From Ampullaceana balthica (Eukaryota > Mollusca > Gastropoda > Lymnaeidae), in the NCBI GenBank assembly GCA_944989445.1, contig CALYLW010000164.1, positions 1,303,001-1,367,000 on the forward strand: a stretch of 64,000 nucleotides of DNA, read 5' to 3'. A model generated the notes under the pieces. That model had not been told where the DNA came from, did no database searches, and saw only the letters and a list, made by a program, of their open reading frames with translations. Below, piece by piece: positions 45,892 through 56,441 of the stretch (position 1 is its first letter; the number at the start of each line of letters is the position of its first letter). The translations under genes were made by a program, and so were the position numbers.

Positions 45892-47286
45892 GTGCTTTAC
45901 TGTAATCGGCATCCTTCCTTCTCGCGAGACGATGGTGCATCACTGTTGAGTTTGGTTGCATTTCCTTTGCATATATATTTTAAGAAAGGGGATAAATCAG
46001 ACCCTGGTAATTACAGGCCTGTATCACTTACTAGTATCACCTGTAAATTACTAGAACACATAATATATAGTAGAATAGTTAACCACCTTGACAAATATAA
46101 TGCCCTATGCCCACATCAACACGGCTTTAGAAAAAACAGATCATGTGAAACACAATTAATAGGTTTAATAGATGAACTATCAAAAGGCTTGGACAAAAAT
46201 GATCAAATAGATACAATATTACTAGACTTCTCAAAAGCATTTGACAAAGTTCAGTACCTTAGTTTACTTAAAAAACTTAACTACTTTGGAATCTCAGGTT
46301 CCTTACATCACTGGATCCAAGACTTCCTTTTGGGCAGGGAGCAAACTGTAATAATTAATGGATCTAAATCTGCACCAATAAAGGTTAACTCAGGAGTTCC
46401 ACAAGGAACTGTGCTAGGTCCCTTACTCTTTTTAATTTATATAAATGATTTACCCAACAACATCTCAACAGGTACAAAAGTTAGGCTATTTGCTGATGAT
46501 TGTATAATCTATAGAACAATTAAATCAGAACAAGATAGCAAAATTTTACAAAAAGACTTAGATGAATTGATAAAATGGGAAACTAACTGGAGTATGTCTT
46601 TCCATCCAGAAAAGTGTCAACTGTTAAGAGTAACAAAGAAAAAGAAACAAATAAATTCAAAATATTACATTCATGGAAAAGAACTGACCCAAACTAAAGA
46701 TGCAAAATACTTAGGAGTCTTAATAAATGAGAAACTATCATGGAATCCCCATGTCAATGAAGTTATTAAAAAATCAAACAAAACCTTAGGCTTTATAAAA
46801 AGGAACTTTAACAAATGTAATAGAGATATAAAACTAAAATGCTACCTCACTTTGGTGAGACCTGCACTAGAATATGCATCTTCTGTATGGGACCCATCCA
46901 CCAAAGAAAACATTGATAAACTAGAACAAATTCAAAAAAGAGCTGCCAGATTCATTACTGGAGAATATTCGAAACTGACACGAGTAACACCATTAGTTAA
47001 ATCATTAAACCTTGAAACACTAGAGGATAGAAGAACTAAGAGCAAAGTAGTAATCATACATAAAGCAATTAATTCTAATTTAGAAATACAACACAAAGAT
47101 AACTTAATACAACCCTCAGATAGACATAAGGATAAAAACACCTTTCTTATTCCGTATGCAAGAACAAACACATACAAGTTTTCCTTCTTCCCGTCCGGAA
47201 TTAGGGCGTGGAATGGGTTGCCTGAAGAATCCAGGAAAACCAACACTTTATCAACATTTAAATCTCTAATAAAAATGCAGGACTAA
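45892..47286 (+). CDS. LINE reverse transcriptase, N-terminally truncated
   Basis: An intact frame of 464 codons. Residues 1-29 derive from flanking DNA; element sequence begins at about residue 30 (FKKGDKSDPGNYRPVSL), so the ATG is not the natural start. The reverse-transcriptase palm is complete: LDFSKAFDKV with catalytic Asp near residue 112, SGVPQGTVLGPLLF at 167-180, and the FADD box at 200-203. The thumb and the C-terminal region typical of L2/CR1/Jockey-group pol (LVRPALEYASSVWDP; KFSFFPSGIRAWNGLP) follow. The endonuclease domain that nicks the target in this group is missing, so autonomous movement is not expected. The undamaged 434-codon element part points to a young insertion. The clade within this group cannot be fixed by eye. 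Confidence 0.9.
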   Translation: MLYCNRHPSFSRDDGASLLSLVAFPLHIYFKKGDKSDPGNYRPVSLTSITCKLLEHIIYSRIVNHLDKYNALCPHQHGFRKNRSCETQLIGLIDELSKGLDKNDQIDTILLDFSKAFDKVQYLSLLKKLNYFGISGSLHHWIQDFLLGREQTVIINGSKSAPIKVNSGVPQGTVLGPLLFLIYINDLPNNISTGTKVRLFADDCIIYRTIKSEQDSKILQKDLDELIKWETNWSMSFHPEKCQLLRVTKKKKQINSKYYIHGKELTQTKDAKYLGVLINEKLSWNPHVNEVIKKSNKTLGFIKRNFNKCNRDIKLKCYLTLVRPALEYASSVWDPSTKENIDKLEQIQKRAARFITGEYSKLTRVTPLVKSLNLETLEDRRTKSKVVIIHKAINSNLEIQHKDNLIQPSDRHKDKNTFLIPYARTNTYKFSFFPSGIRAWNGLPEESRKTNTLSTFKSLIKMQD

Positions 47287-47370
47287 ACACAAACCATAGA
47301 TAAGCGTAGGACGCAATAATCTTCTGTATAGAAGGAGCGTCTGTAAACAGATAAGATAAGATAAGATAAG
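45981..47370 (+). mobile_element. 5'-truncated LINE (L2/CR1/Jockey-like)
   Basis: It carries most of a reverse transcriptase and the 3' tail ggacgcaataatcttctgta ... gcgtctgtaaacagataaga, ending in (GATAA)n. The octamer atatattt occurs directly at both edges (45973-45980, 47371-47378) and is the likely target-site duplication. This is the least damaged copy of a family with fragments at 21015, 25868, 30038, 35536 and 38771. Confidence 0.88.
47309..47370 (+). other. LINE 3' tail shared with SINE
   Basis: The 3' untranslated end downstream of the stop codon: ggacgcaataatcttctgta, then tagaaggagcgtctgtaaac and (GATAA)n. It is the probable recognition end for the element's reverse transcriptase, and the SINE at 9925-9977 carries a close match. 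Confidence 0.7.
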
Positions 47371-47455
47371 ATATATTTGTTCCGACTTATACTGAAAATC
47401 GGGTTACGACGCGGCTTAAGAACGGAGCAACTTCGTAACCCGAGAACCCCCTGTA

Positions 47456-47937
47456 TAATATTATTTGTTGAGCGGAAGTGAACATTTAAAAAAAAATTAA
47501 ATAAAAAAATCAACCCCACCATCCCCAGTTAACTTCAGATTTTGATAAGAATCGGACTTTAGAAATACTAAACAAGTAAATAATTCTAAATATATTCCCC
47601 ATATTTCAATTTACCTTGTTATACGACTTTTAGTCAGCAGGACGCATTTGAAGTAGCTTTATTTTTATACATTTTAAAATATTTTTTTCTGCACACATTT
47701 TCTCTGCTTAATTTTTTTTTAATATTTAAATAAAATGAACAAAAATAAACTTTTTTAAAAAAGATGAGTCCCAGCTGCAGTGAGGAATGTAGAATCTCGC
47801 ATGAAAAAGCAGAAAATAATCTTTTAGTCACAAACTAAGTAGTCGCACAGGTGGACTCAGAACTCTAAGTTTTATTGATATTTATTGTGATCGATTGTGG
47901 GATTTAATGTGAGATATTAAATTTGATCAACTAAAAC
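47456..47937. other. No gene recognised
   Basis: AT-rich DNA. Part (about 47850-47937) may be the body of a hAT element that ends at 47972, but no motif could be read. Confidence 0.4.
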
Positions 47938-47972
47938 AAAATCGAGAAATTAATCGTTAATTTCCGCAGCCC
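47938..47972 (+). mobile_element. Orphan hAT terminus
   Basis: The words atcgagaaattaatcgttaa and tttccgcagcccta are nearly identical to 43050-43083 and match the MITE end at 27310. No partner terminus was found upstream. Confidence 0.6.
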
Positions 47973-48509
47973 TAAAAAAATACAACGAACTAATAATAAA
48001 AAAAAATAATTATAATCTCTTTTTTTTCACTTTAAATAAGTAATCGGTAGATAATTGGCGAGATTAATTTTCATGATTATTTCAATTTAGACTATTTAAA
48101 AAAAAATCAAAACAAAAAACAGCGCTTCTTGGTAAAGCTGTCATCCTTTTTCAGGTCATCGAACAAGACGCGTGTCCAACACGATTATTGGTAACAGCCA
48201 ATACTAATAATAATGAACGTGTAGGAATATCAAAGGAAGAAACACAAATTAGAAAGAAAAAGAAAAAAAATCACTCCGTACAAACCATAACATCTGGCAA
48301 TGAGAGTATACGGAAAATATCTGTTGAAATATTTGTTATTTTCAACTTATTAAAAGACCATTTTTTTTTGACCGTTTAAGTGGAAAAAAAATAAGTTTAG
48401 AAAACAATTTAACGTAGTCTTAAAATTACTTACGCAAACAAGTCTGTCTAGAAAATATACAAAAAATGTATAGTTATATTATATTTTGGTCAATTTTAAA
48501 TTTAATTCC
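47973..48509. other. No gene recognised
   Basis: AT-rich sequence with a lysine-rich 63-codon plus frame (48188-48379) of no known family. Confidence 0.45.
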
Positions 48510-48685
48510 CGTCTGTCTGTCCGTGACGCTACTAATTTTAGAAAGCAGCGCACCAAATTACTGCACCAAAAAATAACTCTTTTCGAACGTTCCACATAAA
48601 ATTGTGCAATGTGAAAATAAATGAATAAAATAAAAATAATTAAAGTACATAAAAGTTCTGTATTACATTACTTTTTATTCTGATG

Positions 48686-49152
48686 TTTTTGACTATAAAT
48701 CCTTTATGTACGAGACGTAACTAAAAGAATGTTCATTATAATACGCAGCGCAAGACCATCCAAAAATACAAAATTGCAGTTGTGTCGTAAAACGTGTTTA
48801 ATATAATGCGCACCGATCAGGACTATGTTTATAAAAAGTGTTGTCAATAAAATAAGCACCTTATTGCGCGACAGAAAGGTCGTTCAATATAATACGCACC
48901 GCGACGCTCTATCTCAAAAATAACATGATACATAGAGATAAATAAAATAATCTAAAAATGCAATAATTTAATTACGGCACATGCGATCGATCTGAAACTT
49001 CAGTACATAGTTTTTATCATGGGCACGAAACTGCCTGCAAAATTTCAGCTCGCTAGCTTACGAGGAAGTGGGTTAAAAATTGATCCAAAGTTTTGGCGAC
49101 AAGCAAGGGCGCAAGCAAGCAACCAGACACCACGAGTTAATATAAATGATTT
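48686..49152 (+). mobile_element. Repeat A, copy 5
   Basis: Begins at tttttgactataaatccttt without the usual upstream cgtaaaaaaccaag, and ends gagttaatataaatgatttt. First member of a direct tandem pair. Confidence 0.85.
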
Positions 49153-49648
49153 TTTTTTAAAAACCCGTAAAAAACCAAGTTTTTGACTATAAATCCTTTA
49201 TGTACCAGAAGTAACTAAAAGAATGTTCATTATAATACGCAGCGCAAGACCATTTAAAAATACAAAATTTGTAGTTGTTGTCTCGTAAAACATGTTTAAT
49301 ATAATGCGCATCGATCAGGAATATGTTTATAAAAAGTGTTGTCAATAAAATACGCATCTTATTGCGTGACAGAAAGGTTGTTCAATATAATGCGCATCCT
49401 TACACTCTATCTCAAAAAATAACATGATACATAGGAATAAATAAAATAATCTAAAAAATCAATAATTCAATTACGGTACATGTGATCGATCTGAAATTTT
49501 GATACATTGTTTTTATCATCGGTACGAAACTGCCTGCAAAATTTCAGCTCGCTAGCTTACGAGAAAGTGGGTTAAAAATTGGTCCAAAGTTTTGGCTACA
49601 ATCAAGGGTGCAAGCAAGCAACCAGACACCACGAGTTAATATAAACGA
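49153..49648 (+). mobile_element. Repeat A, copy 6
   Basis: Second member of the tandem pair; includes the left segment aacccgtaaaaaaccaag absent from copy 5 and ends gagttaatataaacgattt. It shares the landmark gcaaaatttcagctcgctag. Confidence 0.85.
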
Positions 49649-49797
49649 TTTAAAAATAGGATTTGATGATTTATAATTATAAAATACTTTGTGTACATTT
49701 CAGGAAGTTTAATATTTCGTAATTATCAAACAAGGATATGTTACTTGGGGTTTTGACCAAAATAAGTGTGCGCCGTAGGCGCCCTACAACCCCTAGT

Positions 49798-49880
49798 ATA
49801 TATATAACAAATATATGACACTTAAATAACACATATATGACACATATATAACACATATATGACACATATATGACATAGAC
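49798..49880. repeat. Short tandem repeat (acacatatatg type)
   Basis: Irregular units of acacatatatgacacatata directly after the Helitron end. Confidence 0.75.
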
Positions 49881-50164
49881 ATGACACAGTGCTCAGTGTG
49901 GTTACACCCCCCCCCCACCTTTAAAAAAACATATTATCAAAGTATTGTGTCCAAATTATTGAGATCAGAGCTGTGTTCGTGATGCACAATAGCAATAAAT
50001 AACACTTTTAATAGATTTCAAATCTTGATTAATAGACAATGTCTTTTTTTTTGCATCACTAGATTAAAGTTCCAATTAATGTACATGTAAATGTAATCTG
50101 GTATCTATTCAATCAACAAGGGGAATGTATTTATTATGACACGATGCGTGCATCTTAGTAAAAT
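49881..50164. other. No gene recognised
   Basis: Spacer with a C run at 49907-49917 and a 12-base A/T-rich tract near 50045. Confidence 0.5.
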
Positions 50165-50515
50165 GTATATCGTACAACGACTTGTAAATTGTACAAGGAC
50201 TTGCACATTTTAATTTTACCACTACTTGTACATCGTACCACGACTTATACATTGTACCACGACTTGTACATCGTACCACGCCTTGTACACTTTACCACGA
50301 CTTATATACACTTGTACCACACAACTTGTACACACTTTACCACGACTTGTACATTGTACCACAACTTGTACACTTTACCACGACTTATACATTGTACCAC
50401 AACTTGGACATTGTATCATGGCTTGTATCACGTAATGTGCGTTGTACCTCATCTTATACTTGATACCACGACATGTTGTACACTGTTCCTCAAACTTTAC
50501 CCTGTACCATGACTT
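50165..50515. repeat. Degenerate minisatellite, 18-20-bp unit
   Basis: Imperfect copies of taccacgacttgtacattg, with variants tacatcg and tacactt. It keeps plus frames open with Y/T/L/H-rich repeats; not coding. Confidence 0.88.
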
Positions 50516-51825
50516 GCATTATAAGCCTGAACACTTCACCGCGTACAATCCTCTGTGCCGTATAACCGCGTTCGATGTTTTGTACCGCAGCGTATTCAGT
50601 CTCCGTACCAAGCCATGACGCACGATGTTTGTTAGGGACTTTGCAACACCAAATAATGGTTTGCGGTTAAATTACTTCTTCCAGTCGCTAACGTACTAAA
50701 ATTTTTTTTTAAAGGGGGCTGAGATTTTGACCGAAGGGAAAATTTGGAGGAAAGGAGGTGAAAAAAACAACAACCCCAAACTCACCAAGAGCCACCATCA
50801 GACAATCGATAGGACATCAGGATGCAATGGTCTTTCCCTGGTCCACCGAGACTACTGCCCTCCCCCCACCCCCACACCAACACAGCTTTTAAAAATCACC
50901 CCTCAAACTTTTTTTCCCCCGCACCATCAAAACACTAATTCTGCATTCTGATCCCTGCGAACGGACACCCCCCACCCCATTCCCCTCCCTGCCTTCCGTC
51001 TACCAACCCAATCCTCTCTCCGATGCCACCTCACCCCCACCTCTTTCCTTCCCGTTTCTGTCTCCCTCATCAAATTCCTCTCACAGTAAAAAGTACAGTG
51101 GTGACCCCATCTCTTGGAGATAATATTTTTTTTTACTGCTTGGACTGCGTCACGTCGTTGTTGGTTACCTCAGGATTGCGCGGCTGATTAACTGCAGATT
51201 TAGGCTGTCTTCTCACACTGCGGTCTTCCTCGACTCGTATTTTATGGACAAGCGATAAAATCTTTTTGACACAAATATAAACCAGTAGAAAACAAGCAAA
51301 ATTTAAAAAAAATTAATTAAAAAAATTAAGAAGAATGAAATGATAAAAACAACAACAACAACAAAAAGACGCACATTAAAAAAAGATAAAGAAATAAGTC
51401 TTTACAGTCGAGCTATGTCCTCAAATCTTTTGTGCTTGTCTAACTGATTTTAATTTTTTTTTAAATCAGATATTTCAATAAAATTTATACAAGAAGCTTT
51501 ATTTGGTTATCTGGACTTGATAAATTTTCATCTGTAAAAAAAACCAAAGACACGAAAAGAAGTGGGTATGTATATACTATGTAACATCTTCCGCTTCTTT
51601 ACAATAGCTTGCGGATAATTGTAAACACAATATTCCCATTTTTTAACTTTATTGTTTGGAATAATAATTGTTTTATTTCTGCTTTTGGAATTAATTTAAT
51701 TTCATTTTTACCCACAGGAAGATGTCAGATGGTCTCTAAATAAAAAATGTTGTATACAAGTAGACAATAATTTTTTAAAAAATATATAATTCTTGGCCGG
51801 GGCAGTGAATATTAATTTTGTATAT
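50516..51825. other. No gene recognised
   Basis: Mixed DNA without a supported gene. 50850-51070 is C-rich, 51290-51400 is A-rich with (aac)n, and 51780-51790 is AT-rich. The words acagtggtgacccc at 51098-51111 resemble a pogo-type end, but no partner was found. Confidence 0.45.
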
Positions 51826-52590
51826 TTGACCGAGGTCATTCAATAGAAATTTTGTATATAATTAACCGAGTTCAGTCAATAGAAATGTTATATATTTGAC
51901 CGAGGTCATTTAATAGAAATGTTGTATATTTGACCGAGGTCATTCAATAGAAATATTGTATATTTAACCGAGGCCATTGCATAGAAATGTTGTATATTTG
52001 ACCGAGGTCACTCAAAAGAAATTTTGTATATTTGGCCGAGGTCATTCAATAGAAATGTTGTATATATTTAACCGAGGTCAGTCAACAGAAATGTTGTATA
52101 TTTGACCGAGGTCATTCAATAGAAATGTTGTATATATTTAACCGAGGTCAGTCAACAGAAATGTTGTATATTTGACCGATGTCATTTAATAGAAATGTTG
52201 TATATTTGACTGAGGTCATTCGATAGAAATGTTGTATATATTTAACCGAGGTCAGTCAATAGAAATGTTGTATATTTAACCGAGGTCAGTCAATAGAAAT
52301 GTTATATATTTGAACGAGGTCATTCAATAGAAACGTTGTATATTTGACCGGGGTCATTCAATAGAAATGTTGTATATTTGACCGGGGTCATTCAATAGAA
52401 ATGTTGTATATTTGACCGGGGTCATTCAATAGAAATGTTGTATATTTGACCGAGGTCATTCAATATTAATTTTGTATATTTGACCGGGGGCATTCAATAT
52501 TAATTTTGTATATTTGACCGGGGTCATTCAATAGAAATGTATTTTTGACCGAGGTCAGTCAATAAAAAATGTCGTATATTTAACCGAGGG
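51826..52590. repeat. Minisatellite, 34-bp unit
   Basis: About 22 copies containing gaccgaggtcattcaataga and aatgttgtatattt. Variants include accgggg, aaccgaggtcagtcaa and 36-bp forms with tatatattt. Identical variants cluster (three accggggtc units at about 52345-52430), showing local block duplication. Confidence 0.95.
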
Positions 52591-53058
52591 GTCAAGTAAC
52601 GTAAATAACGTTATAAGCCATTATTTTTTTAATCAAATGCGTGTGTTACATCAAACTCCCATGCAACTTTTCAACTCATTGTCCACGAAGAATTCAATGC
52701 AACGGGGAGATCATCCACAAAGCGTTGAACCCCTTTATCAAGCCGAGTTAAGTTTTATCCATTGGGTCATCGTGCTCCCCGAGGGACATAGGGTCTTTGT
52801 TAAAGCAAGAAACTGGACGCGGCCTCTCGCTAGTTTTGTTTTGTTTTTTAACCCCCGATCTTCTCTATTGGGTTTTCTTTGTAATACTGAATACAAGGAT
52901 TTACTGAACTAGTTATTTTTATGAAAATATCCATCGGCGCGTACCTGTATAACGAAGACACATAATTACCGGAAATGATGACGAGTAATGATGACTAGAA
53001 ATGATGACGAGAATTGATTTAGGAGAAATTATATTAAACTAAATAAAATTAAATACAT
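52591..53058. other. No gene confirmed; unassigned 91-codon frame
   Basis: A plus frame at 52637-52912 of 91 codons has normal-looking residue composition, but I recognise no domain. It lacks supporting splice or promoter context. A short repeat (gatgacgag / gatgactag) is at 52975-53012. Confidence 0.3.
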
Positions 53059-53632
53059 ATACCGTATATACTCGTTCTATAGCCCGTTCGTTCATAAGCC
53101 GACTTTTTTTTGGAAGAGAAGTATTAAAAGTGTATAACCCGCTCGCAAGCCGACCCCCCCAAAAATAATAGGACAGCTTAAAAAAAATGGTACACATTTA
53201 AAAAAAAACAAGCTAAATCGGTCATTATGATTGTTTACTGTGTACTGTCTATCGTTGTCTTTGTACCCTTTGTTAGGCAAGAGTTACCGGTATTTAAAAA
53301 AAAATTCTTTGGTAAACAGTGGCGAAAGCGCATACATTAAAATTCGTTTTTGAAAAAAAAATTGTAAAACAATTTATTAAAACATTCACACAAATAAATA
53401 AAATGATTAAATAAGGTAAGTGAAGATGTTTAATAATATATTATGGATTCTGGTAGAGCAGTCGAATCTTGTAGAATGTAGAAAAGGACCTTAATGATCT
53501 AGAATAACAACACCGATATTTAATATCCATGCAGAAATCACCTATTACCCGCTCAAAAACCAACCCCCAAACTTTTTGCCCTAGATTTTGTCCAAAAAGG
53601 TGGTATTTAGAATGATTATATACGGTATATAT
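53059..53632. mobile_element. TA-targeted MITE (accgtatatactcg family)
   Basis: The left end ataccgtatatactcg (53059-53074) has inverse words at the right end (ttatatacggtatat, about 53616-53630). Internal words near each end are also related (cataagccgacttttttttg; ctcaaaaaccaaccc). The AT-rich flanks prevent an exact call of the duplication. It is about 570 bp and non-coding. Confidence 0.55.
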
Positions 53633-53815
53633 AAAGTAATTATATAAATAAATACATAACAAAATATGTAAATATAAATGTATGTGCAGATCACCTATTT
53701 TACTGGCCTCCACAAGTTTCAGTCCTTTGGTCAAACTCTAGAATTTAAATTGATCAGAAAGAACACAACTCAATTTTCTTACAAATCCTATTCCAATGGA
53801 TATTATTATTATTAA

Positions 53816-54249
53816 TCAATATAATTTGCAATGTCTGTCCGTGACTCTACTAATTTTAGAAAGCAGGGAAAACCAAATTACTGCACCAATGCATCAAAAG
53901 GTGTGCAAATTAAAGATGCGCTGTAAAAAAATATTATATGACGTCATTGTTTTCGCGCATAAATGTATTTTAATTTTGGAAAAGGGATCAATGTAAAAAG
54001 AGGATTTGATGATGGTTAATTATAAAATCAAAAAACAAAGGAGGCGCCGTAGGCGCCCTACAACCCCTATTATAAAATACTTTGTGTACATTTCAGAAAG
54101 TTTAATATTTCGTATTTATCAAACAAGGACAAGTTAGTTTGGCCTTTGAAAAGGTCGGCGCCCTAGGCGCCCTAAAAAAAGTGCATTTTTTATAAAATAA
54201 ATAGATTTCAGCTGAAAACTTCCGTCATTTTTGACGGGTGATACGCTAG
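53816..54249 (+). mobile_element. Helitron with successive 3' termini
   Basis: Starts A|TCAATATAATTTGC. It contains an inner terminus, the hairpin gtaggcgccctac (54049-54061) followed by CTAT in place of CTAG (54067-54070), and a related palindrome ggcgccctaggcgccc (about 54158-54173). It ends at the outer terminus: stem ccgtca/tgacgg (54222-54227, 54232-54237), then CTAG (54246-54249) and T. The inner end matches the functional end of the 48510-49796 copy. Confidence 0.75.
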
Positions 54250-54896
54250 TAATATTATAACGTGCAAGCGTAGTGTCCACTTCACAAACAGTCAACCCGC
54301 ACGGCCAGTGAGCCACCCTGGTCAGTGTGAGACCGGAGACCAAGCACCGATGTCCACGAGCTTTTCCGGAAACCAAAGAAGAAACGAGCATGATCAGAGT
54401 ATTTTATTTTTATAAAAAAAGAAGAAAAGAAGGGGAAAAAAGTAATTTCTCTGCAGTAAAGATGTCTCTACCACATTCAACCCCTCCCCCCCCTCCCCCA
54501 CCATCGACCCTAGTCAATAACTCAATATTGGTCTCCAACTTTCCTCCAAAGGCCAAGGTCAGTTCCAGCAGCTCCGAGTGACCGCGAGCTATCTTCTCCT
54601 AACTAAAGAAGTGGAAAGTGTGTGTGGGGGGGTGGGGGTTGAGATTGGCGGCCAGGGCAGAATGCAACATTACGACACGTTGGGCTAGCAAAGGAGGGGG
54701 GTCAGGAACTGATTGGGCCCAGCGTCCAGGGGCCGGGGGGGGGGCAACCAAAAATGATGAAGGACGGGGGGGAGGGATATTTCTAAAGGGGCTTTCATCA
54801 GGCCGGAATGTGATTGGGAGCTGGCAGACGATACGTCGTATAATGGGCAGATCAAAGGGAGAGTGCCACATACTTCCTAGAAACACGGCAGAGAAC
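54250..54896. other. No gene recognised
   Basis: Mixed, partly G-rich sequence (54628-54770). Overlapping frames on both strands at 54599-54914 are low-complexity and mutually exclusive, and none is supported. C-rich run at 54479-54505. Confidence 0.4.
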
Positions 54897-55345
54897 TTGT
54901 CATGGAAACTTTAGGAAACATGGCCAGTAACTTGTCATCAAAACATGGCCAGTAACTTGTCATCAAAACATGGCCAGTAACTTGTCATCAAAACATGGGC
55001 AGTAACTGGTCATCAAAACATGGCCAATAACTTGTCATCGAAACATGGCCAATAACTTGTCATCAAAACATGGGCAGTGACTTGTCATCAAAACATGACC
55101 AGTAACTTGTCATCAAAACATGGTCAGTAACTGATCATCAAAATATGGGCAATAACTTGTCATCAAAACATGGGAAGTAACTTGTCATCAAAACATGGAC
55201 AGTAACTGGTCATCAAAACATGGCCAATAACTTGTCATCAAAACATGGGCAGTAACTTGTCATCAAAACATGGCCAATAACTTGTCATCAAAACATGGGC
55301 AATAACTTGTCACCAAAACATGGCCAGTAACTTGTCATCAATGAC
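54897..55345. repeat. Minisatellite, 25-bp unit
   Basis: About 18 copies containing aacatggccagtaacttgtc and atcaa, with variants gggcagtaa, gccaataac and aactggtc. The first copies are diverged. Confidence 0.95.
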
Positions 55346-55792
55346 TGTAAGAAACATTGACAATGAACTGTTATCAAAGACTGTAAGAAACACGAGGTGA
55401 ATAAACCAATTCACTATCAAGAATCTTGTGACCATAATTCAGCCTCAACACAGTTTCATTGTCTAGAGTCTAGAGTGTGATCTCATGCGCCTAGCATTTA
55501 CTTCTTATGTCGAGGATACAATCTAAACGCCGAGCAGTACGACGCTTTCAATTAACATCATCCACCAGAGCACATCAACACCACCCACCACAACATGACA
55601 CCGCAACACCACCCACCACAACATGACACCGCAACACCAGCAACCACAGCAAGACAACGCCGATCACTACAACTCTACACTTCCGGTATCGAAACTCCAA
55701 TGACTGTGATTCATTGATGTCCCAGCATGCCTCATCCTACAACAAGACGTGATGGCACACATTTGAGCAGAGAGGTGGCTTTAGACTTGACC
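55346..55792. other. No gene recognised; small CA-rich repeat
   Basis: A unit of about 28 bases with caccacaacatgacaccgca is repeated roughly twice at 55575-55640. Otherwise no family was identified. Confidence 0.5.
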
Positions 55793-56010
55793 TCAGTACA
55801 GTTTGTTGTAGTATAGAACTCACCTCAGGGCAGTTTGTTGTAGTATAGAACTGAACTCAAGGCAGTTTGTTGTATTGATCTGACCTCAACACAGTTTGTT
55901 GTATTAAACTGACATAAATTCACTTTGTTTTAGTATTGAACTGACCTCAACACAGTTTGTTGTAGTATGAACTGACCTTAGGACCGTGTGTTTCGATAAA
56001 GAACTGACCT
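55793..56010. repeat. Degenerate minisatellite, ~33-bp unit
   Basis: Six to seven imperfect copies containing gacctcaacacagtttgttg and tagtatagaact. Confidence 0.85.
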
Positions 56011-56144
56011 CATTTAAATGTTTAAAAAAAAATTTTGTTTCAAGTTAACAGAGAGTAAAGCGTTTTGTTGCTATAACAACCGACAATTGATGTGGCTGCA
56101 AACATTAGTACGAGACACTCCGAGATACATTGCAATGTGTCATA

Positions 56145-56295
56145 GAATGGGACATCTGAATGTGACGTTTCGATGTGACATCTGGATGGGACATTATAAT
56201 CTGACATTAAAATGTGTCATGTTTAAAAAATACGTTTGAAAATGACATTTGAATGTGACATTTGAAGAAGGCGTTTGAAAAGACATTTGGAGAAG
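56145..56295. repeat. Degenerate 12-14-bp repeat
   Basis: Irregular copies of gacatttgaatgt, with insertions such as gaagaaggcg. Confidence 0.65.
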
Positions 56296-56441
56296 ATTTT
56301 GATTGTAGTTTTTTTGTTTTTTTTGTTGAAAAGGCATAATCTGGAGAATCTATTGTTTGAAAGATTGATAAGAGTCACTGGGCAATGATATTTGATGATA
56401 CATTTGGTGGAAAGGGAACTCATAAGTTCCTTTATATAGAC

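Larger units (their letters stand above)
45715..47455. mobile_element. Probable pogo/mariner-type element split by a LINE
   Basis: The right end, cgggttacgacgcggcttaa at about 47400 and taacccgagaaccccctg at 47438-47455 followed by TA, resembles a TA-targeted mariner/pogo terminus. The left part has a related word gccgggttacgccg at about 45728. Between them lies the LINE at 45981-47370. The left terminus itself is not clear, so both the element and its left limit are tentative. Confidence 0.4.
48510..49796 (+). mobile_element. Composite Helitron with two repeat A copies
   Basis: The 5' part (48510-48685) matches the other Helitrons (gctactaattttagaaagca), though its first bases are lost. At 48686 it passes directly into repeat A, twice in tandem. 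The element then ends with a segment shared with the Helitron at 53816-54249 (aggatttgatgat, caggaagtttaatatttcgt). The terminus is a hairpin gtaggcgccctac (49775-49787) and CTAG (49793-49796) before T. This 3' end differs from the tgacgg-type end of copies 1-3 and 6. Confidence 0.65.

Noticed and set aside
51098..51130. Pogo-type element end (acagtggtgacccc)
   Set aside because: No inverted partner within several kilobases and no transposase remnant nearby.
52637..52912. 91-residue protein gene
   Set aside because: Composition is not repetitive, but no domain, conservation or gene structure can be shown; kept only as an unassigned frame.
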